A stretch of DNA of 64,000 nt from Marinoscillum sp. 108 (GCF_902506655.1 NZ_LR734808.1:1550001-1614000); one strand, 5' to 3'. Counted from the stretch's first letter, positions 17,837 through 26,239 are shown. Translations and numbers: made by a program. Notes: generated by a model from the sequence alone, not told the origin.

Positions 17837-17870
17837 AACAAGCGTAGCTGTTGCACAACCCCTCCGCAAT
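17837..17870 (+). repeat. Possible array end site
   Basis: ATAACAAGCGTAGCTGTTGC after the last cassette resembles the opening boxes of repeats A-D (TAACAAG-GCTA), but the rest of a repeat is missing before the next gene. It may be a truncated terminal site. Beyond it base composition returns to that of the flanks. Confidence 0.4.
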
Positions 17871-17980
17871 CTATATAGGATCGGGAGACCCCGTATACCG
17901 TAACCACACCCAGCCATCGATCCACCATTATTGCGGTTTTCAATTCACCATTCAATAATTTTCCCTTATTTTGACATTGG

Positions 17981-18808
17981 ATGAAAAAACAGGCCGTCAT
18001 TTACTTTTTCCTTTTCCTTCTGGGGTCATTCGTCATGGCTCAGGACTTCCTCTCATGGCAGATGAACGACCGCTACTTTACCGCTCAGGCAGGCTTTGGC
18101 TTTGCCTCCTATCGGGGTGAGCTCAAACACAATGGCAGCATCCAAAACGAAATCTCCAACATCAGCCTGGGTGTGGAGGCTCGCCTTCTCCCCAAGGTGG
18201 GAGCTAGGATAGAAATAGGCCGTTACAGCATCAGAGGTCATGACAGGCATGCCCCTGACAGCTCCTATGCGCAGCAGCGAAACCTCTCATTCAGCTCCAC
18301 CAATTATGAAATCAGCGTGCAGGGCATTTTCTATATGAAAAAGTATGCGGGAGCTTATTACAAAAGACACAAAGTAGACCCCTACCTCCTGGCGGGTGTG
18401 GGCGCCACCTTTATCAGCCCCACGGCTGAGCTGGCCGGGCAGCAGTATAATCTCTACGACCTCCAAACAGAAGACACTGAGTACAGCAGGTTTACGATGA
18501 TCTTTCCGGTGGGAGCCGGCCTCAAATGGAAAATCAACCCATTCCTCAACTTCACTACAGAAATTACCTATCGCTTTACCCTTTCTGATTACCTGGATGA
18601 TGTCTCAGGGAACTATCCTCAAAACCCGGGACAGGGTGCTGACCTGCTCTCCAACCGCAAGGACGAAGTGGGTGTGATCAACCAGGAAGCGTACGATCAA
18701 CTGGTTGCTGGTGCGCCCAGGGGAGATCAGCAGGACAAAGATGCCTACCTGTTTTTAAACCTGAAATTTGAATTTTTTCTTCCGCCAGGGCTTTTCAAAG
18801 GAAAATAA
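17981..18808 (+). CDS. Outer-membrane beta-barrel protein (DUF6089-like)
   Basis: A 275-aa protein with a signal peptide (residues 1-20, cleavage after VMA) and a pattern of alternating strands ending in aromatic residues (FLNLKFEFFLPP), typical of an outer-membrane barrel. It resembles the DUF6089 family of Bacteroidota. The last 64 bp overlap in antiparallel fashion the 3-prime end of the aminotransferase gene. Function unknown. Confidence 0.8.
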   Translation: MKKQAVIYFFLFLLGSFVMAQDFLSWQMNDRYFTAQAGFGFASYRGELKHNGSIQNEISNISLGVEARLLPKVGARIEIGRYSIRGHDRHAPDSSYAQQRNLSFSSTNYEISVQGIFYMKKYAGAYYKRHKVDPYLLAGVGATFISPTAELAGQQYNLYDLQTEDTEYSRFTMIFPVGAGLKWKINPFLNFTTEITYRFTLSDYLDDVSGNYPQNPGQGADLLSNRKDEVGVINQEAYDQLVAGAPRGDQQDKDAYLFLNLKFEFFLPPGLFKGK

Positions 18809-19920
18809 AGCCTAAACCTTTCCAACACCTCTACTACTCTCTCCATCTCCTCCGAAGTGAGCCCAGCACCACTTGGCAGGCATATTCCCTTTCTGAATAA
18901 GTCCTCGGCCACCGAACCGCCCACATACCCGGCATCCGAAAACAGGGGCTGTAAATGCAACGGCCGCCAAAACCGCCTGGCCTCAATATTGGCCTCTTCG
19001 AATCGCCGGATTAACTCATCCACTCCTATTTCATGATCCATCACACAGGGGTACACCCAGCAGTTAGCTCCCTGAACCACCTTTGGAGTCAGCCAATTCA
19101 GGCTTTCGAGCGCCTGGTGGTAGTCATCGAAAACCGCTTTCTTCCGTTCCATAATCGCATCAAACCGGGAAAGCTGAGCCAGGCCGAGCCCCGCCAGCAC
19201 GTTACTCAGGCGGTAATTATACCCTACTTCCTCATGCAGGTAATGATTGGCCGGCACCTTAGCCTGTGAGGCCAGATGCTTCGCATGCTCATGGTCTTCC
19301 GCATGTTTGCAAATCAGTGCTCCCCCACCGCCGGTGGTGATAATCTTATTGCCATTGAATGAGAGTACTCCAAAATCGCCCTCCCCTCCAACAAACTGCC
19401 CGGTGATGCTGGTCGCGCCCAGGGCTTCGGCCGCATCCTCTATCAGTTTCACCCCGTACTCCGCACAGATGTCGGCGATCTCCTTGATTTTGGCGGGCTG
19501 GCCAAAAATGTGCGTTACGATTACTGCTTTGGGGAATGTCGGCTTGCCCGCCTGCTCAGATAAATGGCTTTTCAAAAGGCGGGGATCCAGGTTCCAGGTA
19601 TCTGGCTCGCTGTCCATAAATACCGGTACTCCCTGCTCATATCGGACAGCATTGGCGGCTGCCACAAAGGTAAATGACCCCACGATCACCCGATCGCCTG
19701 CCCGCACTCCCGCAAGCCGCACGGCCAGATGCAATGCTGCAGTACCGGAGTTGAGGGCCAGCACATGAGGAAAATGAAACTTTTGAGCAAGCGACTGCTC
19801 CAGCAAATCCAGCTGCGGGCCCACCGGGGCAATCCACCCTTGCCTCAAAGTCTCAGTCACTGCAGCGATCTCAGTCTCTGATATATAAGGTGGCGAGAAA
19901 TAAATGCGATCCGGACTCAA
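18745..19920 (-). CDS. DegT/DnrJ/EryC1/StrS family sugar aminotransferase
   Basis: A 391-aa PLP-dependent aminotransferase that converts a keto-sugar nucleotide to an amino sugar for surface polysaccharide or glycan synthesis. Family marks: LNSGTAALHLAV near residue 55, EDAAEALGA (Asp that contacts PLP) and the catalytic Lys in FNGNKIITTGGGG. It is close to PglE/EpsN-type enzymes. The start is TTG at 19920, forming a TTGA overlap with the stop of the sugar transferase upstream, so translation is coupled. The 3-prime end overlaps the barrel gene by 64 bp. Confidence 0.9.
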   Translation of the reverse strand: MSPDRIYFSPPYISETEIAAVTETLRQGWIAPVGPQLDLLEQSLAQKFHFPHVLALNSGTAALHLAVRLAGVRAGDRVIVGSFTFVAAANAVRYEQGVPVFMDSEPDTWNLDPRLLKSHLSEQAGKPTFPKAVIVTHIFGQPAKIKEIADICAEYGVKLIEDAAEALGATSITGQFVGGEGDFGVLSFNGNKIITTGGGGALICKHAEDHEHAKHLASQAKVPANHYLHEEVGYNYRLSNVLAGLGLAQLSRFDAIMERKKAVFDDYHQALESLNWLTPKVVQGANCWVYPCVMDHEIGVDELIRRFEEANIEARRFWRPLHLQPLFSDAGYVGGSVAEDLFRKGICLPSGAGLTSEEMERVVEVLERFRLYFPLKSPGGRKNSNFRFKNR

Positions 19921-20501
19921 TGCGATTCGGAGGTTTTGACTTGCACGGCGTGATAATCAGATTCCCACCATTTGATCAACTGGACAAAGGTTTTTAAAAA
20001 TATCCTCAGGTCCAGCCACAGGGAGCAATGCGCAACGTAGTACAAATCCAATTTCATTTTCTCTTTGAAATCCAGGGCATTGCGACCATTCACCTGCGCC
20101 CAGCCCGTAATGCCCGGCTTCACCTCATGCCTGCGGTGTTCTTTCGGTGTATATTTCTGCAGGTACGCCACCAACAGTGGCCTGGGGCCAATGAAGCTCA
20201 TCTCCCCTTTCAGAATATTGAACAGCTGTGGTAATTCATCCAATGAGGTCTTTCTCAAAAATTTACCCATGGGGAAGATGGGGTCTCCCGGGACGTTGGT
20301 CATTGTGGTAAATTTCAGCATCTTAAATAACCGCCCTCCCAGACCGGGCCGCTCCTGCACAAAGAAAACCGGCTGACCTGACAGCAAAAGCCATAAAGCA
20401 ATGGCGCACATCAGGGGCAAAAGCACAATACACAGCCAACCGGCCATCAAAAAATCAAATGACGGTTTTATATATCTAAAGTATTTTGAGTGCCTGGACA
20501 T
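19917..20501 (-). CDS. Bacterial sugar transferase (initiating phosphoglycosyl transferase)
   Basis: A 194-aa enzyme that transfers a sugar-1-phosphate to a membrane polyprenyl phosphate as the first step of glycan assembly. The ATG at 20501 is preferred to 20525. Marks: one N-terminal re-entrant hydrophobic helix (about 16-37), LRKTSLDELPQL with the catalytic Asp-Glu pair, FIGPRPLL and KPGITGWAQVNGRN. It resembles short PglC/EpsL-type enzymes. With the aminotransferase it forms a two-gene unit like the pglC-pglE pairing, set apart from the glycosyltransferases at 40-54 kb. Confidence 0.9.
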   Translation of the reverse strand: MSRHSKYFRYIKPSFDFLMAGWLCIVLLPLMCAIALWLLLSGQPVFFVQERPGLGGRLFKMLKFTTMTNVPGDPIFPMGKFLRKTSLDELPQLFNILKGEMSFIGPRPLLVAYLQKYTPKEHRRHEVKPGITGWAQVNGRNALDFKEKMKLDLYYVAHCSLWLDLRIFLKTFVQLIKWWESDYHAVQVKTSESH

Positions 20502-20687
20502 ACTGATGGCTTCAAATGTATGCAATCTCCTCTTTTCTTAATATTTTTCCGATCTGAAATAAAGGCGACATTCGGTTATGCCGGAATACTCCGCCTTCAC
20601 ACATATTCATTAAAGAGCTGAGAAGAGCCCCGCCGCACTGAAATATCCTCTTCCGCAGGTTTTGATGAATCAAATGATCCAAACACG

Positions 20688-23105
20688 ATGAAGACATTTC
20701 GTTTTATTTTTTTTCTCACCATTACCATTGCCTTAGGGGTTTCGCTGAACACGCGAATAGCCGGAGTACCTCCTTTGGGTAAATTTCTCAGCCCGTTCCA
20801 TGGTTTCTGGCAAAATGCTGAAGAAGCAGGAATCAACTACGAAGAAACACTGGACATGGAAGGACTGACCGCTCCGGTGACGGTCTACTACGACGAGATG
20901 CGCATTCCACATATCTATGCGGAAAACGAAACAGACCTTCATAGGGTGCAGGGCTATCTCACAGCCAGAGACAGGCTTTGGCAAATGGACTTCTTTTCGA
21001 GGCTCGTTTTCGGAAGACTTTCAGAAGTATTGGGAGAACGCACGCTTAACTTCGATCGGTTCAACAGAAGAATTGGTTTGAAGAAAATGACCGAAGACCT
21101 GCTGGAGACCATACAGTCCGATCCTGATCTGCTGCCAGTACTCAATGCCTACAGCGATGGCGTGAATGCTTATATAGACCAACTCACCTACGCCCAGTAT
21201 CCGCTGGAATTCAAGTTGCTCAATTATGAGCCCGAGGCATGGTCCCCATTGAAGTCATGCCTGGCCTATGCCATGCTGAGCAACACCCTTTCGCGAGGTG
21301 AATCCGATTTGGAAAACACCAATGCCCTTGCCCTGTTTGGTAAGGACATGTTCAATTTGCTGTATCCAGACCAACTGGGTAATCTGGACCCGGTAATTCC
21401 CAAAGAGAAAAAGTGGAGTTTTGATCCGCTCAAAGTCATCAAACCAAACATTCCATACCCGCTCACTACCACTAAAAAAACGATAGAGAAGCCTCATCCG
21501 CTCAATGGCAGCAACAACTTTGCGGTATCAGGGAGCAAATCAAAAAGTGGCCATGTCATGCTGGCCAACGAGCCCGACCTGGAACTGACCCTGCCTTCTA
21601 TATGGTATGCGTATCATCTTCACACCGATGATAAGAATGTAATGGGTGTGACGGTACCTGGCACTCCGGTCATACTCATTGGCTTCAATGACAGCATCTC
21701 CTGGGGAGTGACCAATTCGCCCCGGGATCAGGTAGATTGGTATTCGATCCAATTCAGGGATGAAAATCGCAGTGAGTACCTCTACAACAATCAGTGGTTC
21801 AAAGCAGAAAAGCAGATCGAGGTATTCAAGATTGCAGGAGGTGCTACCTATACGGATACCATCATCTATGTGCACCATGGTCCGGTGGTCTATGACCGCA
21901 ATTTCTTTCCTGAAAATGGCAAGACCAACTATGCCATGAAATGGATCGCTCACTTCCCGAGCACCACCATCAATGCCATGTACGAAATCAATAAGGCCAA
22001 AAATTATGAAGACTTCACCAAAGCCATGGTGAAATTTCAGGGGCCCCCTCAGAACTTCATGTTTGGCTCTACCAAAGGAGACATTGCAGTGTGGTTGCCC
22101 GGGAAATTTCCTGTAAAGTGGCGCGAACAAGGAAAATACCTCATGGATGGATCGAATCCTTCGTATGAATGGAAGGCATATATTCCATTTGAGCACAGTC
22201 TCTTCGCCAAAAATCCCGAGCGGGGATTTCTGAGCTCAGCCAATCAGCACCCTGTGGATACGCTCTACCCTTATTATACCTACGATCACAATTATGAATA
22301 CTATCGTGGGCGCCGGATCAATGATCGATTGAGAATTCTCAAAGACATGATCCCTAAAGACATGATGAAGCTTCAAAACGACAACTTTAATTACATGGCT
22401 TCTGAGAGTCTGCCTATGATGCTGAACTATCTGGATACCGGGAGCTTCGATACCCAGGCCTGGAACTACCACAAAACACTTAGCGAATGGGACTATTTCA
22501 ATGAACCTTCTTTGAAGGCACCTTCGGTATACCAGCTTTGGTGGGATATCCTTTACCAGCAAATTTGGGATGAAATAGATACCGTTTCCATAGCGATAGA
22601 CCGACCCAACAAATACGTGACCATAGACCTGTTGAAACGGGATTCATCATTGGTGTTTGCTGACATTCTGGCCACCAACGCCAGAGAAACCACCCGGGAC
22701 CTCATCAACCTGACCTACCAGAAAGCCATTGACTCACTGGATGTACGCATGTCTCAGAATAATGAAGACTTGAGCTGGTTCACTTTCAAAAACACCACCG
22801 TTCGCCACCTGCTCAGACTGGATCCATTCTCAGTGGATCAGGTGCGTGTAGGCGGATATGCCAGCATCGTCAATGCTGCCAGCAAGGGTCACGGCCCGTC
22901 CTGGCGCATGGTGGTAGAGATGGATCCGGCGGGTACTAAAGCGTGGGGAGTGTATCCGGGTAGCCAAACAGGCAATCCGGGCAGTCCACTGTACGGTCAT
23001 ATGATTTCCCGATGGGCCTCAGGGGAATATTATCCACTACTCTTTGGTCCGGAGATTAAAAATTCCGATCAGGTGATTTTCACTCAAACCATCCAACCTC
23101 AATAA
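20688..23105 (+). CDS. Penicillin acylase family protein (Ntn hydrolase)
   Basis: An 805-aa exported precursor. A signal sequence (about residues 1-20) precedes the alpha part; the N-terminal nucleophile after autocleavage should be Ser275 in LNGSNNFAV, followed by the beta part. Such enzymes hydrolyse amides, including acyl-homoserine lactones, beta-lactam side chains or other N-acyl compounds; the substrate cannot be assigned. Conserved N-terminal segment DEMRIPHIYAEN and the AHLF-like late region are present. A small membrane protein begins 1 bp after its stop. Confidence 0.9.
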   Translation: MKTFRFIFFLTITIALGVSLNTRIAGVPPLGKFLSPFHGFWQNAEEAGINYEETLDMEGLTAPVTVYYDEMRIPHIYAENETDLHRVQGYLTARDRLWQMDFFSRLVFGRLSEVLGERTLNFDRFNRRIGLKKMTEDLLETIQSDPDLLPVLNAYSDGVNAYIDQLTYAQYPLEFKLLNYEPEAWSPLKSCLAYAMLSNTLSRGESDLENTNALALFGKDMFNLLYPDQLGNLDPVIPKEKKWSFDPLKVIKPNIPYPLTTTKKTIEKPHPLNGSNNFAVSGSKSKSGHVMLANEPDLELTLPSIWYAYHLHTDDKNVMGVTVPGTPVILIGFNDSISWGVTNSPRDQVDWYSIQFRDENRSEYLYNNQWFKAEKQIEVFKIAGGATYTDTIIYVHHGPVVYDRNFFPENGKTNYAMKWIAHFPSTTINAMYEINKAKNYEDFTKAMVKFQGPPQNFMFGSTKGDIAVWLPGKFPVKWREQGKYLMDGSNPSYEWKAYIPFEHSLFAKNPERGFLSSANQHPVDTLYPYYTYDHNYEYYRGRRINDRLRILKDMIPKDMMKLQNDNFNYMASESLPMMLNYLDTGSFDTQAWNYHKTLSEWDYFNEPSLKAPSVYQLWWDILYQQIWDEIDTVSIAIDRPNKYVTIDLLKRDSSLVFADILATNARETTRDLINLTYQKAIDSLDVRMSQNNEDLSWFTFKNTTVRHLLRLDPFSVDQVRVGGYASIVNAASKGHGPSWRMVVEMDPAGTKAWGVYPGSQTGNPGSPLYGHMISRWASGEYYPLLFGPEIKNSDQVIFTQTIQPQ

Positions 23106-23106
23106 G

Positions 23107-23478
23107 ATGAAGTTAATAGCAAGAATTATTCTGATAATCCTTTTCACCTATTTGTTGTCATTTGTCCTACAGTGGTGGATCATCATTGCCATCTCCTTTC
23201 TGGTGGGCTTTGCACTATATGGCAATGGGTTCAACGTATTTATCTCCGGTTTTTTGGGTGGAGGTCTGCTTTGGCTGAGCTACGCCTGGTATCTCGACAT
23301 TAAGACCAGCGCTATTCTTTCTGAGAAAATCGTAGAACTCTTCCCTTTCAACGACAATATATTCCTCATCATTGGTGCAGGAGTGGTGGGTGGCCTATGC
23401 GCCGGATTGGGAGCACTAACCGGAAATAGCTTCCGACTAATGTTTGTGAAGCGAAAAACAAAAAGCTTTTACAGCTGA
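23107..23478 (+). CDS. Small membrane protein of unknown function
   Basis: A 123-aa protein with about four hydrophobic segments (roughly 5-20, 24-41, 45-62 and 84-107). It starts 1 bp after the penicillin acylase gene and is probably translated with it. Its end overlaps the DUF4920 gene on the other strand by 10 bp. No family recognised. Confidence 0.7.
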   Translation: MKLIARIILIILFTYLLSFVLQWWIIIAISFLVGFALYGNGFNVFISGFLGGGLLWLSYAWYLDIKTSAILSEKIVELFPFNDNIFLIIGAGVVGGLCAGLGALTGNSFRLMFVKRKTKSFYS

Positions 23479-23978
23479 TCCTCTTTCGCTATCAGCACAC
23501 CACTGGCAATTACTGATACTTGCCGTAAATCGGCGTTTTCATCAAATGGTTTGCCCGAGTCTTCGGCATAGTGTCTGGCTGTGGCCTCATCCAGCACTTC
23601 TGATAATGCTACACCTTCTATGATGACCTTTTTCCCGGCAGCATCCTTCGGTACGAAAAAGCCATAATCTTTAAACGTAACCCGTACAGGGCTCCCATCG
23701 GCAGATTTCAAGGTCATCCAACAGCCCTTCATCTGGCATACCTCTGTGATCTCAGCTTCAAATTTGACAGCCAGGCTATCTGCGGAGGCAACCCCCGTCA
23801 ACATGGCATCGGTAGTGATGGCAGCCTCAGGAGCTATTGGATCTCCAAAAGAATCCCAACTCGCCTTCTTGTTTTCACAAGAAGAGCCACCTACAACTAA
23901 AAATGTCCCTGAAATGATCAATACCACCCAATTCGTGGATAAGAGTCTTGATATGTCCTTTTTAATGTTCACAAGCAA
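23469..23978 (-). CDS. DUF4920 lipoprotein
   Basis: A 169-aa protein with a lipoprotein signal (lipobox GGSSC) followed by a DUF4920 domain: SFGDPI, a Cys pair in EVCQMKGCWMTL, and FKDYGFFVP. The Cys pair suggests a metal or redox site, but function is unknown. Possible starts are TTG at 23978 and GTG at 23972; no ATG fits. Stand-alone gene converging with the membrane protein. Confidence 0.8.
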   Translation of the reverse strand: MLVNIKKDISRLLSTNWVVLIISGTFLVVGGSSCENKKASWDSFGDPIAPEAAITTDAMLTGVASADSLAVKFEAEITEVCQMKGCWMTLKSADGSPVRVTFKDYGFFVPKDAAGKKVIIEGVALSEVLDEATARHYAEDSGKPFDENADLRQVSVIASGVLIAKEDQL

Positions 23979-24083
23979 CTGATTTTAAGCGATTTAGCTG
24001 TGGATCGATTGTTCAATACTCGAACCGTTAAGCAAATTATAAATGAGTAAATTTATACTTTATTAACCAAAAAAAACCAAGTT

Positions 24084-24260
24084 ATGAACAATTCAAGAAA
24101 CTTTCTCGCATTAGTATTATTAGCAATGGGTATGACCTTTGGCGCTTGCTCACAAGACGATACCATGGACGAACTGATTGACAACACAGAAATCAATAGT
24201 CCTTCTCCTACAGGAAATGAAACAGATGGTGAAGAAGAACCTCCAACAACAGGCGGTTGA
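24084..24260 (+). CDS. 58-aa lipoprotein of unknown function
   Basis: An ATG-initiated frame of 58 codons with a clear lipoprotein signal: basic start (MNNSRN), hydrophobic core and lipobox TFGAC (Cys22). The mature part of 37 residues is acidic and rich in Pro, Thr and Gly (for example DGEEEPPTTGG), and looks unstructured. It has an AT-rich promoter region upstream and a good terminator 33 bp downstream, so it is a single-gene unit. It is short enough to be missed by automatic calls. Confidence 0.7.
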   Translation: MNNSRNFLALVLLAMGMTFGACSQDDTMDELIDNTEINSPSPTGNETDGEEEPPTTGG

Positions 24261-24292
24261 TTACTTTAACCGAGAAATAAACCAAATTCATC

Positions 24293-24328
24293 TAAAAGTC
24301 GTGACAAGTTTCGCGACTTTTTTTTTAC
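24293..24328 (+). terminator. Terminator after the 58-aa lipoprotein
   Basis: Inverted repeat AAAAGTCG / CGACTTTT with a 13-nt loop, running into at least nine T. Confidence 0.8.
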
Positions 24329-24361
24329 CTTTAATTCCGTTATTAACCAAAGTAATAACTT

Positions 24362-25612
24362 TTGAGGGTAACCATCATTCTATTGTTTGTTTTCAGCGCG
24401 TTTACAGCGTTTTCGGAAGGCCTATCTGAGGCTTATGAAAACGTTATGAGTGTGTACAGTCAAGGTGATCATTCCGTTACAAAGGAAATTGCCGTTGATT
24501 TCCTAAGTATCGCCAAGGAGCAGAATGATACTTACTACATGACAAAAACGTACTATCTCTTAGGTTATCTATGCACTCATACCGATGATTTCGGTAATGC
24601 CATCATCTATTACCTCGAAGGTGCCAGACATGCCGAAATCAGTGAAAGGGATGATCTCAAGCCTAGTCTAATAGCTATATATAAGAACCTTGCATTAATA
24701 TTAGGGGACTACGGCCATTATTCGTTATCTCATAAATTTATTAACGAGGGCCTCCGAGTCGCTTCGGAATTGAAGGATGAACAACAAATCATCATTTTGC
24801 TGAACAATAGGATTCATGAACTTTTATCTGAAAAACGATTAAATGAAGGCTTAAAGCAAATTGACTCTTTACTAGCCAATTTTCATGTCTCCGAAAAAAG
24901 ATTTCTTGTAATGAAAAATAAGCTCGGGGCTGCGTATGGAGAATTGGGAAATCACAAGGCTGCGTTGGAAAATTATAAATACGTAATAGATAGAGGCCCA
25001 GAAGTATCACCCGAGACTTATGCTCTGTGTATGGAAAACACCGGCGGAATATACCTTGAACAAAAAGAGTACTCCAAAGCACTTGAGTATTTGTTGGCGA
25101 CTTACGATTTTGATTCTGATAAACAATACAATCAAAAAGCACTGCGAACGCTAGGAAAAATAGGTCAAACCTATTTTGAGCTGAGTGATTACGGTCAAGC
25201 CCTGAACTATTATCAAAAAGCAATCGAGCTCATAGAACAAGGTAATCAAACCCCTACCTCCTATGAGATCTTCAGAGAGGTTAGTAAAGTGTACAGCATC
25301 CTGGGTGAGTACGAAACTGCTTTGGAGTATGGTCGACAATACAGTGAACATTTGGAACAATTCATCGCTCAGCAAAAGGAAATTGAGGAACTGGACAAAA
25401 AGTATAACATACAACTCCTCACCGACAGATACTTTGATTTACTGGCCGCAAACACAGAGAAAAGGGAAACCGAACGGATGGCCAAATTCGGCATAGCAGG
25501 CAGCAGTGTTTTCTTCCTGGGACTATTGCTCATCGTACTGTACCGCAACCACAGAGTAAAGAGGGAAATTGAAAATCAACTCAAATCAATTGAGTTGTTA
25601 TCAGAAGTCTAA
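24362..25612 (+). CDS. TPR sensor-like membrane protein lacking an output domain
   Basis: A 416-aa protein starting at TTG, with a signal peptide (about 1-18) and about eight TPR units in the periplasm (for example DFGNAIIYYLEGARHAE and DYGQALNYYQKAIELIE). A single membrane helix lies at about residues 379-395, followed by only about 20 cytoplasmic residues. The architecture matches the sensor half of Bacteroidota TPR kinases and TPR-HTH regulators, but no kinase, HTH or LytTR domain follows. It overlaps the XRE regulator gene by 12 bp in convergent orientation. Confidence 0.75.
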   Translation: MRVTIILLFVFSAFTAFSEGLSEAYENVMSVYSQGDHSVTKEIAVDFLSIAKEQNDTYYMTKTYYLLGYLCTHTDDFGNAIIYYLEGARHAEISERDDLKPSLIAIYKNLALILGDYGHYSLSHKFINEGLRVASELKDEQQIIILLNNRIHELLSEKRLNEGLKQIDSLLANFHVSEKRFLVMKNKLGAAYGELGNHKAALENYKYVIDRGPEVSPETYALCMENTGGIYLEQKEYSKALEYLLATYDFDSDKQYNQKALRTLGKIGQTYFELSDYGQALNYYQKAIELIEQGNQTPTSYEIFREVSKVYSILGEYETALEYGRQYSEHLEQFIAQQKEIEELDKKYNIQLLTDRYFDLLAANTEKRETERMAKFGIAGSSVFFLGLLLIVLYRNHRVKREIENQLKSIELLSEV

Positions 25613-26056
25613 ATTCAGCTTGTTTCTCAACACTTCCAGAATCTTGTCCTGCTTCACATACAGTGCCGCAATCTTTTCTTTCTGCTTCATGTTTTCAGTC
25701 AATAAGGTGCCGATCAACTCCGACAATTCCTCAAGGGATGGACTTAGACCGATCTCTTCTCTCAGTGCACTCACCAGAGACACAATGCGGTCTTCAATGC
25801 TGGCATATCCAGTATCAAGGGCAAAGTTATTCTCCTTTTCCTTCCAGATTTCTCCTTCACCTTTCAGCAACCAATTGGCATTGATTGCTTCATATGCCAT
25901 TAAAATTTTCTGTAGTACGTCGAAACTGGGTTTGCTTCTTCTTCCTTTGATGATGTTGTAGATCACAGGGCTCTTCACACCGATATTGTCCGCAAAAGAA
26001 TTGGGATTCGTATGCAGCTCTCCAATTAAATCTGATATGCGATCATTAATTGCCAT
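25601..26056 (-). CDS. XRE-type helix-turn-helix regulator
   Basis: A 151-aa protein. Residues 1-60 form an XRE-like DNA-binding domain (SFADNIGVKSPVIYNIIKGRR), and the segment ANWLLKGEGEIW is typical of Bacteroidota phage-repressor-like regulators. The C-terminal half is a coiled segment (ENMKQKEKIAALYVKQDKILEVL) probably for oligomerisation. ATG at 26056 is preferred to TTG at 26068. Three palindromes and a terminator-like hairpin lie upstream, consistent with autoregulation and with control of the divergent AsmA-like gene. Confidence 0.8.
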   Translation of the reverse strand: MAINDRISDLIGELHTNPNSFADNIGVKSPVIYNIIKGRRSKPSFDVLQKILMAYEAINANWLLKGEGEIWKEKENNFALDTGYASIEDRIVSLVSALREEIGLSPSLEELSELIGTLLTENMKQKEKIAALYVKQDKILEVLRNKLNLDF

Positions 26057-26084
26057 ATGATACACCAAAAATAAAGAAGTTCTT

Positions 26085-26117
26085 TTGAAAAAAAGAAGGG
26101 TTACTTTTCGTAACCCT
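26085..26117 (-). promoter_or_regulatory. Terminator-like hairpin in the leader of the XRE gene
   Basis: On the minus strand, AGGGTTAC and GTAACCCT (26117-26097) form an 8-bp stem with a 5-nt loop, followed by TTC and then T7. It lies about 30 nt before the regulator start codon, between the palindromes and the gene, so it could attenuate the regulator's own transcript. Confidence 0.5.
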
Positions 26118-26143
26118 CCCTCATTAAGAACCAGCTATGGAAA

Positions 26144-26162
26144 ATAGATACTCACTATCTAT
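26144..26162. promoter_or_regulatory. Operator-like palindrome 1
   Basis: ATAGATA-CTCAC-TATCTAT, perfect 7-bp arms with a 5-nt spacer, 88 bp before the XRE start codon. Confidence 0.5.
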
Positions 26163-26172
26163 GATGCTAATT

Positions 26173-26190
26173 TACTATCATTTGATAGTA
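26173..26190. promoter_or_regulatory. Operator-like palindrome 2
   Basis: TACTATCA-TT-TGATAGTA, perfect 8-bp arms. Shares the core TATCA-N2-TGATA with palindrome 3. Confidence 0.6.
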
Positions 26191-26227
26191 CTCCAAAAGA
26201 AAATCGATCTTTTTTTATCGAAATTTA

Positions 26228-26239
26228 TATCAATTGATA
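26228..26239. promoter_or_regulatory. Operator-like palindrome 3
   Basis: TATCAATTGATA, a perfect 12-bp palindrome with the same TATCA-N2-TGATA core as palindrome 2. Confidence 0.5.

Noticed and set aside
11776-17870. Genomic island integrated in tRNA-Cys with a duplicated tRNA end
   Set aside because: No copy of the tRNA 3-prime end was found near the right edge of the array, and no integrase is present.
20688-23105. Quorum-quenching acyl-homoserine lactone acylase
   Set aside because: The fold fits, but the substrate cannot be told from the sequence, so only the family is claimed.
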